Shown: piece by piece, positions 11,931 through 24,033 of the stretch
Numbering within the stretch: the first letter of the stretch is position 1
Layout of the letters: each line of letters begins with the position of its first letter
NCBI GenBank assembly: GCA_006937955.1
Contig: SSNP01000138.1
Coordinates: 692,803-756,802 of the forward strand
Direction: 5' to 3'
Source of the DNA: Pachypanchax playfairii
Taxonomy: Eukaryota; Chordata; Actinopteri; Cyprinodontiformes; Aplocheilidae
DNA length: 64,000 nt
The notes under the pieces: model-generated
What the model was told of the DNA's origin: nothing
Databases searched by the model: none
Seen by the model: only the letters and a program-made list of their open reading frames with translations
Translations under genes and position numbers: made by a program

Positions 11931-12120
11931 ACAAGCTGGATGTGTTGTTTGCAAATATTAAAGAAGCTTATAAATCAGCTCCTCAGCCACACCATAGAGA
12001 GTCAAATCATTTTCCTGTTGGACTTTTGACAGTTCTGGAAACTGTATTAAGACACCGTCAGGTTGTACACATGCATGTTGATGTCTGGCATGAAGTTACA
12101 ACTGCAACACCGACTTTAGG
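11925..12120 (+). pseudogene. Possible LINE endonuclease C-terminal fragment
   Basis: A short frame reads KLDVLFANIKEAYKSAPQPH followed by an ESNHF segment. It resembles the end of the apurinic-endonuclease domain of fish non-LTR elements (AYKSxPLPHxGxSDH), where the SDH histidine is catalytic; here the Asp is Asn. No reverse transcriptase follows. The match is weak and could be chance. Confidence 0.35.
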
Positions 12121-12169
12121 AATCCAAATCTGTTCTGCAAATCTGTTCATATGGTTTAATAAATAAACT

Positions 12170-13555
12170 GAGGGAATGAAGAGCAAATCTATGCAATTAA
12201 CTGGTAATAGTTTAACCTTTTTCACCGAATATTGAACAACATGTTTCCTTAATGCTCAAGCAGGCTGTTATCATGACAGTAACCATTTTATTTGTGTGTA
12301 AAACAACATTTTTCTTACAGTCAAACTGAATCACTCGCATAACGTAGACGTCAGTCAGAAGACTCTCTGGAGAAGATGCTTTTTAGGTGAATAAATCAAA
12401 AAGTGTTTGTCATCCCAGAGGAAATGTGTGAATGCATGTGTACATGCAAATACACACATTTAATAGTAAAAACTGAACTGGTAACAAGTGGGTGAACACA
12501 ATTAGCTCTCTGAGACATCTCTAGAGGAAAGACAGCAGTTTTCAGTTCTTTACCAACATTAAAGATCCAGCCTGAGGCAAAGTTCAGCTCTGACAGCCTC
12601 TTAGGGCTCACAGCCTCCACAGCTTCATGCCACAAGTGGACCCTCGTTTCTGATTCTGATGTGTGCAGACGGGTTAGAACTTCCCAATGCTAAGCTGTTT
12701 CTGACTTTAGGTTTTAAAATTGTGACACCGTTCCAACGTCATCTAAAGACTATCTCGCCACTCTGGTACATATTACATGTGTACAGGTAATGACCTACAC
12801 TTGTCTCTGTGAATGGATATTATACTCACTTAGTCATAAATTGGGCTAAAATTATTTATCAAGTGGGTTTAATCATTCCAGGGCAAAAGTTTTCTGTTAA
12901 TAATACATTTTATAACTCATTTAATTGATGGATGATTAGTACCTGATTACTACAAACAGAGTTCCAGTTATTAGAGACTGTTATTATGAATCTGTTCTTC
13001 AGTTTGAACTGAAAACTGACGGATCACAGAATTATTAATGGAGCTCAGATACATCGATGCCACTATAGTCTTTTAAACTCAGTTTGTAATTAGTATTACT
13101 CTTTTCACAGTCCAGCGAGCAGAATTAAAAGCTGCCATTTAAGGTTCCCAGAAACATAAAGTCTTAAAAAGAAGTCAGAGGTAGGAAGTCAAAGGAAACT
13201 GCAGCTCTTTATTTGAGTAACTGTGTCTTAAAATGGCAAAACTAAAAAACAATCTGCTGTTTGCATAGAATTAAATAGAAACTAGTTTCATTATGAGTCT
13301 TTTAAGCGTCCTTGGAATTTTGTTTTGTTGAGTTTATTGCAGCATATTTACGATCAGCTTCTTTTGAGGAAATAATTGCTGGCCTGAAGTTATTAAGTTA
13401 CTAAGTTACACGTTGTGAAAACTGAACTGAACATTTTATAGAGCGTCTCTCTCTCCCGTGTGTCTCCTTCTAATAATGTAACCACTGATGTCAGTGGTTT
13501 TAAACTTGGAACCTTCATGGTGCTGTTATGTTATGGTTGTGATATGGGAGTGAGA
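12170..13555. other. Gene-free stretch
   Basis: AT-rich sequence with no recognisable exon, RNA gene or repeat family. Confidence 0.5.
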
Positions 13556-13558
13556 TCT

Positions 13559-14626
13559 TTAAAGCTGGAGTGCGTAACTTTTACATGTCCGTGGATGTCC
13601 GTTTCAGCCAAGCCACTATCAGAGGAGATGACACAATGCAGATTAAGCCGATCGGCTCCTCAAACATCTCACGATATTTTTCAATATATATCATTTTTAC
13701 TTTGTGTGTCGACTGCGACATTCCCGCGCTGTCGCACATGAAATTACGTCTTTTATGTCACAACAAGAAAAATAATAAGAAATAGAACGCAGTGTCTCGT
13801 AGCAGCCGGCAGAACGGGAAGGTCGACATGGCGGAGAATCCAAATAAACAGCCGAGAGATACTTATCGAGAAGTGGATCCTACCACGAAAAAAAAAAAAA
13901 TTCCTGGACGTTCAGCAGAGGGACTATTGGCTAAGAAGGAAAGTGACCGAAGGAGAAGGCAAACGCGAATTTGTATCGGCGTTGCTTTTCCTCGGTGGAG
14001 AGAAGAGATCTGGCTGATGTTCACGGGTGCACATAAGTGGTCCGCAGGTCCGCACACACTGTCAAAATATAAAATGCGCACCAGATGAAACCCAGAGCGC
14101 CGAAGTTCCAGCTGATCAGCTGATTCTGTCTCTATCTGTGTCAGTTTGCCAGTGTAACGGTTTTTCAGTCAGTCAGATCAGAGCAGCTGACTGCAGGATT
14201 CTGCATCGTGTCAAAACTGAAAAAATTCACTGAATAAGACAAATAGATCATTGTGGCCCCAACAGCTGACTAATAAATTTCAACACCAAACTGTTAAATG
14301 TAGATTAAAGTGAACAATCAAACCTGTAAACAATCCAACCTGAACTCTGAAGGTTTTTTTACCAGTATTTTTATATTTTACTGGTTTCTCTTGATTTTTT
14401 CAACAATGAAATGATATTTATTGAAACAAATATAGAGCCAGGTAAAGTAAACAGACTGAATTTGAAGCTTGATTAAGACAGATACCGGTTGGAATAACAA
14501 CGGCAGAGATAAAGCGGTGGCAGCTGGGCTTACGTCATATGGAAGCGCCAGCTTCATTGTTGTAATGACGCAAAAATTCCGCTAGGGGGCGACAGAAGTT
14601 ACAGAAGTTACGCACTCCAGCTTTAA
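13559..14626. mobile_element. TTAA-bounded non-autonomous DNA element 2
   Basis: Exact 18-bp terminal inverted repeats AGCTGGAGTGCGTAACTT (13563-13580 and 14605-14622) are flanked by TTAA on both sides (13559-13562 and 14623-14626). The 1068-bp element has no transposase. A piggyBac-like or other TTAA-targeting origin is inferred from the target site. The central part carries an open frame with the RICIG/RWR motif that is also found in element 1. Confidence 0.85.
13828..14020 (+). pseudogene. RICIG/RWR open segment inside TTAA element 2
   Basis: The frame begins with ATG at about 13828 (MAENPNKQPRDTYREVD) and continues through a Lys/Arg-rich stretch into TRICIGVAFPRWREE. It aligns with the element 1 segment (KSRICIGAAAFTRWRQLK). 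Beyond RWRE the two diverge. The function is unknown to me. It may be a captured host exon or the N-terminal part of a protein of the parent transposon. Confidence 0.45.
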
Positions 14627-14702
14627 CTGATGTATTGATGTATTGGGTTATTGTCATGATTGTTTCATTGTGATTTCTGATGATCATATGACAAGGTCAC
14701 AT

Positions 14703-15281
14703 GACTTAAGGTGTGTTCACACCGGTCCAACCATCAATGTCAGAAGCGTCAAGATTACATGTAAAGTCTATGGTGGAGTCCTTCGGAGGAGCGTCAGAGT
14801 CTCTGTGTCAACTTTCAAAGCTTTTCAAGCGTTTCAGGTGTTGAAGCTTGAAACGCGAGCAACACAGAAGTTCAGCAAACTGAACTTTTGATGCTCTTGA
14901 AGCGGCATGTCAACCAATCAGAGCGTCTCATCGTAGTGATGTCACTGCACGTAACCTGAATGAAGCAGGAAGTCTTCAAACAGATGGCAGTAGCGCTGGA
15001 AGTGAACCTCATCCATATGTAGCTCCTGGAGCAAATGGTTTAACTCCTCAAACTCAGAACGCATCTGAAGAATGGGGTGTATCCACAAACGGAGTAAATA
15101 AAGCCAATCTCTCTATATGATCCGCCATAGCTCAGAACATCCAATAACAAAGGAAGCCCCGCCTTCGCACTCTTTATAACTGGCAGGCGTTACAGGCTTC
15201 AACTTTCAAGCGTCAAACTTTAAGCGATATGAACGTTGCTTGACGTTGACAAAGCGGCCGGTGTGAACACACCATAAGTCT
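14703..15281. mobile_element. Inverted-repeat DNA element with GGTGTGTTCACACCGG ends
   Basis: The left end GACTTAAGGTGTGTTCACAC and the right end (reverse complement GACTTATGGTGTGTTCACAC) match over 23 bp with one mismatch. The element is about 580 bp, without a coding region, with many AAGCGT and TCAAGC words inside. Target duplication is unclear, so hAT versus Harbinger origin is not decided. Similar GGTGTGTTCACACC-ended elements are common in fish. Confidence 0.7.
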
Positions 15282-15303
15282 TTAAGTACACCTGTGACTT
15301 GTT

Positions 15304-15385
15304 AGCGGTACATGCCCTGAGGAAGGTCGCACGCGACCGAAACACGTTGGTATGTCCCTGGCTCAATAAAGGACTTTTAACACAC
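15304..15385 (+). repeat. Structured retroelement tail, hammerhead-like core
   Basis: CTGAGGA (15317-15323) is followed by a 5-bp stem GGTCG/CGACC with loop CACG and then GAAAC (15339-15343). This is the order CUGANGA, stem II, GAAA of a hammerhead ribozyme core. A short stem ACA/TGT with a GTC after it (cleavage triplet-like, 15354-15356) follows. Against it, there is one extra A before stem II and no convincing stem I. An AATAAA lies just downstream (15365-15370). Similar tails occur in many fish and invertebrate retroposons; a Penelope-like origin is possible. Confidence 0.4.
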
Positions 15386-15399
15386 AGAGTGTCTCAGAT

Positions 15400-16620
15400 T
15401 TATCTCTTTTGCTCCAAACTCAGATTTGTTCCATTGGTTAATATAACAGAAATTTTCACTGACTTGAAATACTACTGCATTGGTCGATTCTGTGATCCGT
15501 AAAAACTACATATTTTATATGCGACCCCTATCTGCAACCCTAACCTTAACCATTCAACTTATTCACGTGAGATATTCGACTTTACAGTGTGTCCACGTGT
15601 ATCTTTACATTTTAAAGTTAACCGTTATTTTAAAATGATTCATATTGCTGCATAATTTGTGTTTTGCTCGGCTGATTGAATGTTCTGTTTCAGTATGTCA
15701 AGAAGTTCCAGTCACTGCATGAATGTATATATTTAATATTAATAATATCAATGTTCAGTTGTTTTGAGATTTTTGGAAAAGTTAAACAATTAAATTTGTA
15801 AATGTGCTGAACAAACAGCAACATTTTGTTTCTTTACTTTGATTTGTTTTATCCCTGGCTTTACTAATTGTTGATTAAATCAGTCAGCTGTTTATTTTTA
15901 TTTTTTTCGTGTAAAGCAAAATACCTCCATTAACAGAGCTCTGCAATCCAGATCAGATCGTGTCTGTATGCAAACGATATGTTTGTTCCTGAAAATGAAG
16001 AGGGTATCAAAATTACCTCGTCATCAAGGAATAAAATTTGGCAGCATTACACACACTAAGATACTAATTTACTAAACATACCCTCCAGTCTCATAATTAC
16101 ATGTAATTTTACCGGCATAATTAACTAATTTAATTACTACTCCTCAAGAGCATCAATTATTGATATTACAGAGCATTCAGATGGCAGGCAGAGCTCCCAT
16201 TGTGGCACGTAGTCAGAGGGTGGTAAGCACATGCTGGCTCTCCAGCAGTCTTGGCTAGCTTCCTGCTCGCTCTCACTAAAGGGATGGGAGAGGTTTACAA
16301 ATAGTGTTTGTGTGTCTATGTGGAGAACAGCGTGCCATCAGTAGTCCAGCACTCTATTACATCCTCAATTATAGCTCATCGTCAGCCTCATGAGGAATGT
16401 TGGAAGTGGATGAAAAAACTTTTTGCACTCAGCCAGGTGAATGTCAGCCCAGATGAGTTCCAGGGTTGGTCCTCAAGATGCTGAAGTAAACAAAGAATCA
16501 CTGGGTTTCTATCAAATCTCAGTCCTTTATGTGGTAAAGTTTCAGTTGTCTGATTTTTGCAAAACAAAACATTTGGGTGAGAGTTTGTACTTATAACCCA
16601 AATGTTGTTTAAATTCAGAT
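15400..16620. other. Gene-free stretch with complex sequence near 16.1 kb
   Basis: No exon was recognised. At 16080-16215 a repeat-free stretch is dense in TAATTA and ATTA homeodomain-type words and ends in GGCAGGCAGAGCTCCCATTG. By texture it could be a conserved non-coding element, which sequence alone cannot show. Confidence 0.35.
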
Positions 16621-16621
16621 T

Positions 16622-16861
16622 AATTACCTCCTTGGCGGAGGTAATGTTTTCATCAGGGTCTGTCTGTTAACAGGATAACTCAACGACTAATTGGTGGATC
16701 TTGATGACATTTTCAGGAAAGAAATGACCCGAGGAACAATCGAATAGATTTTGGGGTGATTACTATCTGATTTTTTTAAGGATACAGACATAGTGCTTTC
16801 TACAAAATGTCCAAGTGCTGCTTGGAGGAGGTCTGCGCTCTCCAAGTGCTTTTCTAGTTTT
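16622..16861. repeat. Fish-wide dispersed repeat (ACCTCC..GGAGGT family)
   Basis: It starts with the hairpin TTACCTCC-TTGG-CGGAGGTAA, continues GTTTTCATCAGGGTCTGTC and GATCTTGATGACATTTTCAGG, and ends GGAGGTCTGCGCTCTCCAAG. I recognise this as a common fish element of uncertain class. It has no coding potential. Confidence 0.65.
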
Positions 16862-16984
16862 CTTGAATAATTCAGTTGTGGTTGTGCTGCACTGTTAGCT
16901 TGGAGAAAGAAGGTCCTGGGTTCGGGGGGGTTTAACTGATTAAATATCAGTACCTGTGCAACAGATGGTGGTGACTTTGAGGTG

Positions 16985-17338
16985 TAACCGTTATTATTGT
17001 CCGGCGGGAAACAGCGCCCGGCGACGGATGGTTTAGCAATATTGTTATTTCAGGTGGAAATCAGGACAAATTCAGGAGAATGATGGTCCCGGGAGATTTT
17101 CGGGAGGAGCACTGAAATTCGAGATTCTCACAGAAAAATCGGTAGGGTTGGCAAGTATGGTCGAACGAGAAAGAAAAACAAAAATAACTCATTCTCCCCA
17201 GGGATAAAAAGAATGAATGACCAGAGAGGGAGACATCAAAAGCAGAGGGGGTGGGTAAATCCCCTCCATCCCCCCCACCAAATCGCACCCTGGTTAAAAG
17301 CACCAAAAAGTTGATTTTGCATGATATAGGACCTTTAA
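16985..17338. repeat. Composite of dispersed repeat fragments
   Basis: CCGGGAGATTTTCGGGAGGA followed by GGTAGGGTTGGCAAGTATGG is a familiar fish repeat segment. The right part ends GCATGATATAGGACCTTTAA, which read in reverse is TTAAAGGTCCTATATCATGC, an end typical of a TTAA-flanked element. The left end of the latter is missing. Confidence 0.5.
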
Positions 17339-17614
17339 AAGTTTATAAGTAAAATAGCAAGTACTGTATAACAGCATGACTTTGTGAAACACACTTAAAT
17401 TTGTGGGTTCAGATTTATTTTGACACAACAGAGAGACACTGTTGCTTTACATGATGATTGAATGAAGCCTTAGAAACGTTCCATAAAACTGAAATAGTCT
17501 GATTCAGCAGAGACAGAGAGGTTCAGCTTTGTACGCAGGGTGACCTGTTGAAGGGATGAAGCAGAGCACACTGACTCCTGTGGTGAGAATGAAGTATCTG
17601 ACAGAGTTTTGACT

Positions 17615-18759
<1,145 letters not shown>

Positions 18760-19855
18760 AACACACGTGCAATTGAATATGTGTTTCCATGTTTGCGTGG
18801 TAGATGAAAGACAGTGATGCGAGTCAGAAGACACTTTTCTGAAAAGAATGAACAGTCTTGTGTCATCTGCCCTGTAAAGTTGATGATCATGAATACACAA
18901 TATTTCACATGCACACACTTGTGCAAGCTGACATGTGTTTGTGCATGCACATATATAAGTGTGTTTTTCATGTGTGTGAGTGCCCTGAACATCTCCTCTG
19001 TGCTCTTCTCTAATTATATTCATAACAGCAATCTGAATGTGCAGGGTCCATGATGAATGTGCCACCCAAGTGTGACTTGCTCCTAATAGGATTCTAGTAT
19101 ATGCCAGCAGTCGACAAGAGAGGCCCCAAGAGGCAGACAACACCCCATGCCTCCATGTCGCACACAATTATATATACACACTGTACCAAAAGTTCATGAT
19201 TGTGTCACTGAGCTTTTCTTTTCTCCTATTTCTCACCCACTTATCAGTTTTCGTCACTCTCTATAAATTTGTTAAAAATGTCATTTTCATAGAGTTTTTG
19301 TGTCTTTGTAACAACTTTTGATGAAGTTTCAGCCTAAGAAGTATGAAATATCTCTCCTACTGGTGTCATGAAGGTGTGGAAGCAGAAGTATGGATCAGGC
19401 TTTCAAAACTCAGAAACACAAATTATAAATCAATCAATGTCACTTTGTGTATTTCACAGCGATGTCTGTATAAAATGTAAATATAGGTTTTTTAGAAACT
19501 TCACAAAGGCACTAACAGTAGGTTCATTTCACTAAAGAACGCAAGAGTCGTGTTTACGTCTGTGCAAAAGAGTATTAATAAAACACAATTAAAATGTGGA
19601 GGGATTTAATGAGCAATGCAGTTGAGGTTTACCAGATTAAAGATGAGTGGGCATCTCCGTGGTTACCAGCTCAACTGTGTAACACATCAAGACAAATCCC
19701 AAAAGAAATCCTGCACACGTCAAAACAGTAAAATGTTTTTATTAAAATAAAAAATGGTTTTAAAACTTGAAACAATTGACTTTTACCCTTTTCATGTGTT
19801 TTTTGTACGAATATTCAACAATGTTTTGTTACATAAAGTAGACATTGTTTGGGAC
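18760..19855. other. Gene-free stretch
   Basis: No exon, RNA gene or defined repeat was recognised. A few CACACA/TGTGTG patches follow the end of array A. Confidence 0.5.
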
Positions 19856-19859
19856 GGAT

Positions 19860-20130
19860 GTCATATTTATCAATTAATCAATTATTTTCAATTTGATTCA
19901 ATTCAGTTCAGTAATATTCATGATGCATTAGTTCATAACATGTCATTTCAAGGCACTTTACAGAAATAACAAGTCCAATCCACGTCAACAGTTAGATGTA
20001 TCATTAAATTAACCCAATTCTCCAGCCTGAGCACAAGCTGGACACAAGGAGAGACCTCAAGCAGAACCACGATGAGTTCTGCTTTGACCCACTCGGGTCT
20101 GAGAGGACGATCCAGAGATGGACTAACAAC
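19860..20130 (-). repeat. L2-type LINE 3' UTR and tail, inverted
   Basis: CATTTCAAGGCACTTTACAG at about 19944 is the reverse complement of an L2 tail. The following CAAGCAGAACCACGATGAGT and GACCCACTCGGGTCTGAGA mirror the L2 3' UTR (AGGAGGTTTCTTCCTGTTAA and CGGGTCGAGGCCGA type). It is diverged and non-coding. Confidence 0.55.
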
Positions 20131-20185
20131 CTATCCAGGTGTAACCCCACCTCTCACCCAGTTAGAGATAAACACCCGCTACCTG
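20120..20185 (+). repeat. SINE tail fragment
   Basis: ACCTATCCAGGTGTAACCCC then ACCTCTCACCCAGTTAGAG is a diverged piece of the fish SINE body (GACCTGTCCAGGGTGTACCC). The inverted relatives lie at 27.66 and 57.66 kb. Confidence 0.45.
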
Positions 20186-20189
20186 CACT

Positions 20190-21200
20190 GAATATGAAAA
20201 GTGGTTATAGATAACAAAGGACTGATACATTTGATGCCTTTTGGACAAGACAAACATTAATCTGAATATTATTAGGAACTGGAGTCACTTTGCATGTTTT
20301 ACAGTTTTACTTATGAGCACAAATACTTTCCTTATAGCACATCTTCATTCATGACCAACGATCAGTAAAGCTTCACGGTTTCTTTGATTGTATTCTGATT
20401 TTAATACCTCATATATTTTACAGGCTGAATATTTTGGGCCTAATACTTGATTATCATGAAACACACGTGTTCTATTGTCAATATCCATTCCTTAAATACT
20501 CCTATTCAGGTATGTGATCTGAGACTCTGAGTGAATATATAGTCAAAAGACGTCCCTCTGGGATGCCATTACCATGGTGAGATGGCACAGAAGGCCTTTC
20601 CTCACAAACATCCATTGCTCAAAGTGTCAGCCCGGTTTCTTTTCATCTGCCTCCCAAGGAATGTGTGTGAAGACAGACTCTTACTGGAGTGAGATACAGA
20701 TCTGTACAGCCCTGTGGCATATAAATGTATAAAAACATGTCCTAAGACAAATATAAAACCCATGGCCCTTTGTCATCTGAGCTGGGACCACATTTACAAA
20801 GACTTCAGATACTTTACTGAAAAACAGAAAAAACCTTCTCTTGACATCTTCCCATTTAAATATGCAAATAGATGAAAATAAATGACCTACATGTGTATTT
20901 ATCTCTGCAGAATCAAAAATACTGCCTACACATGAGAATGTGAATTAGAGACTGTTAAATGAAGTAGAGGTGTGAAATATATTGTATTTGACATACTGTC
21001 CTCTGGCATTAGCTCCAAGTGCAGGAGTCCTGAGACAGTGTGAGTGAAATCATTAATGCTATGTGGTTAGAGTAATGCACATCAGCTGACGTTAGGATAA
21101 AACACAAAGTCATACAGGTGGAAGTCAGATGGAAGATGGATGTCCACCGACAAGTAGTTATCTTTTATGTGCACCAGGTCATGATTCACACCTACTAGCT
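20190..21200. other. Gene-free stretch
   Basis: AT-rich sequence without recognisable exons or repeat families. Confidence 0.5.
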
Positions 21201-21204
21201 AAAG

Positions 21205-21705
21205 AAACTAACAGCACTTCATGAGCATCTGGATGCACAAATGAACCAGCTGCTAAGAGATGGGATGGACCTTGAATGTCTACAAGAAGGGCGTACGACC
21301 CTGATCCCTCAGAAGGGACAGTCTCATCCAACTACAGTATCTACAACATGTCAGGTATCATAGCATCTAAGATAATTGGATCAATACAGACGCACAACTC
21401 AGAAAAATACCAGCGCAGCAGAACACCAGCTCATGGTTGACAGAACAGGGTCTTGAGACCACAGAACTCACCACACCAACCTGAGAAATGTCTGGATTCA
21501 TTATAAAAAGGTCTGTGACTCAATGCTGTACAGTTGGATCATTGAATGCTTAGAGCTGTACAACATTAACGGGACTCTACAAGCCTTCATTGTAAACTCA
21601 ATTAGGTTGTGGAAACACCCCTTAAGACCAATGACACGCTATTCGCAGCAGTGTCCAATAAATGTGGCATATATCAAGGAGATGTTCTGTCCGCACTGCT
21701 GAAAT
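21205..21705 (+). pseudogene. Relic of a Rex6/R4-like non-LTR reverse transcriptase
   Basis: In shifting frames the translation shows MNQLLRDGMD and GRTTLIPQK, then HQLMVDRTGS, then YKKVCDSMLYSWIIECLELY (motif A region, normally DYKKAYDS) and INGTLQAFIVNSIRLWK, and finally a degraded GIYQGDVLS motif. This order matches the reverse transcriptase of the fish R4/Rex6-type elements that use a restriction-like endonuclease. Several frameshifts and stops show that it is dead. Neither the endonuclease domain nor the 3' end is recognised. Confidence 0.65.
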
Positions 21706-23325
21706 GAACCTTTCCCCAAAGTTACAGACCCACAATATATGGCAGGCTTGTAAAATTGCAGCAGTTGTTAATGATAAATGTGACACATTTTAAGGTCCAT
21801 ACTTACCTGTTCCACCAAGTCTGTGCCATGGCTCACAGTTTCATTCAGTTTAAATGGGTGCACAGAAAACTCTTTGTAGATCTCCCTCGGTGGGACCCAA
21901 AGAGTTCTGATCCTGTTATCTAAATCAACAAGCAGCATCTTCATGATCTGACAACCTGCGACGTCTACAGCTTTACAAGGCAGCAAACATCCTTATCATT
22001 TGGGATCTCCTCAGTTAAGTTCTACTACTCTGAGAAAATTGTCTTTTCAGATTTGACCTTTGTGAAATGAATATTTCATCTCCCATTTCCAAAGACACAA
22101 TGGCTGGAAAAGAACTTACCAAATAAATTTAAGAATCTATTGCTGGTTTTGCTCATGTTAGAACAATTAAGTACACAGCTTCCTCTGTTCTGTCTGTTCT
22201 TCCAAACTACCCTGAAAAGTCATCTGCATTTGTTCATGGCACATTAATTTGTCTTGTTAACAAACAAAAAGACAAACCAATACATGGACTAATGCCTGTG
22301 AAAATATATCCTCCTGGTTGGAGGAAATGAATTACTATGAAGAAGTTCATGTAACTTGTAATTGGCTGCGGATTGTTCAGGAAACTGCTGAGAGGCCTGA
22401 CTCTCAGTAAGTACGATGTGCAGGCTCATTCATCTGGTAAACAAATGTCTGAGATCTAAAGGCTTTCCCATAGTTGTTATGCTAACCTTGAAGAGTGAAG
22501 CCACTCCATTAGCATTTGAAGGAGCTAAATATTAGCTAAGAAAGAGAGTGTTCCCATTTAAAGCCATGAGAAAAACACCACTGCCTTTGGTACCTTACCA
22601 TCTGTGCTGGCTCCTCTCCCTGCACTGCAAACACAACTTCAGTTCTGCACTAAGCTCTGAGTACTAACGCATACTTTGAGCTCAGAAAAGTTTTTCTTAG
22701 GTTGCTTTATTAATTCAGATGGATTTCAGTGCTTTTTGGACTCCAAACAAACAGGAAATTTTCCATGACAAGTCTTCTTTTGAAAATCTCTTGATGTTCC
22801 TGAGTGATTGTTTCTGGTTGTTCTGTGAAGGATCTGAAACTCAGGACTGTCAAAGCTGTACAATCCCAAAGTAGGTTTAATATCAAAGCAGCATATATTT
22901 TTACTGTGTTAGATTGCTGAAATATTACAATCAGACAAAGCACTGCATGTGTAAAAATGACAGATATGTTGTTAAAGTTGTGTTTCTATGACTTGTTAAA
23001 TTTTTCTGACTCAGGAAGGAAAAAGCTCCTGAGCAGGGTTCCATATCATTATTTCTAATATTGTTATTGTTATTTAAAACGTGCATTTAAAACTCGTGTT
23101 TTAAAAGAGTGAAATGTGTGTTCTGTATATTCATGGTGTCAGAATGAGAAATGCCAATAGAGTTTATATAATCTCTTTATAATAATATTATTCTAAATAA
23201 AAAAAATAGGTGATGAAAAGAACAGTTGGGGAAAAAATCAGAAGCATGTTATAAGGTTGACTCAGTGATAAGGTGAGGGGCGCCGTCATCCGGGAGGAGT
23301 TTGAAGTAGATCAGCTGACTCCTTC
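21706..23325. other. Gene-free stretch
   Basis: No coding exon or defined repeat is recognised. The sequence is AT-rich with unremarkable complexity. Confidence 0.5.
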
Positions 23326-23330
23326 TCAAT

Positions 23331-24030
23331 AGCTACGTTTACATGCGCCAAATTTCCCCAAACTGATTAAAATCTTGGTCGATCTGAATTCCCAAATCCC
23401 TGTTTACACGGACACTAACTGAAATGATCTGATCATGCCATGAGTACACATGCACCAAGCACTCAATCAGGTTAAATGAGTTGAGCATGCGCACAGCGAG
23501 TTGTCTTTCCGGGGGAAGAAAAAAAAGTAAACAAACTCCGTCCTTTCTGCACGTCTTTCCCGCCCCATCGTGTGCTCGAGCTGACTCACGTTTTCCCCAA
23601 TATGGACCTTCTGCAGGTGATTACCTTTATGTTTGGGTTTTTACTGGTCGCATTAACCAAGCTAGAGGCTGAATACATATTACTACTGCTCCTCCACCAC
23701 AGGAGAGGAGAGCAGGATGACAGGATGACTGCACCAGCAGACCACTTCTGTTTACCTCCCGCCATGTTTTCTACTTGGGTCTGCAAAAGCGGAAAGTCGT
23801 CACGCTGAAGTTGTACGCATGCGCAGTGGGCTTTTTTCACCCTTTCATTCTGAATGGGTGTGTACATGCACGTCTATCCGAATGAAGATCGGACAAAACT
23901 ACCCCTCTCGATCGGAAGTAAATTTCATTCTGATGAAAACAGAAAACATTCTGATTGACATGTTTACATGACGTATTTTTTTTCCGATTGGGCGTTTATT
24001 CCAATTAAACGTGTCCATGTAAACGTAGCT
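23331..24030. mobile_element. Harbinger-like non-autonomous element
   Basis: Exact 15-bp inverted ends AGCTACGTTTACATG (23331-23345 and 24016-24030) are flanked by AAT on both sides (23328-23330 and 24031-24033), a 3-bp duplication as in PIF/Harbinger elements. A short internal frame from 23602 (MDLLQVITFMFGFLLVAL, then EAEYILLLLLHHRRGE) resembles the Leu-rich plus Arg-rich N-terminus of Harbinger nuclease-like proteins, but the nuclease itself is absent. The superfamily call is inferred. Confidence 0.65.
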
Positions 24031-24033
24031 AAT

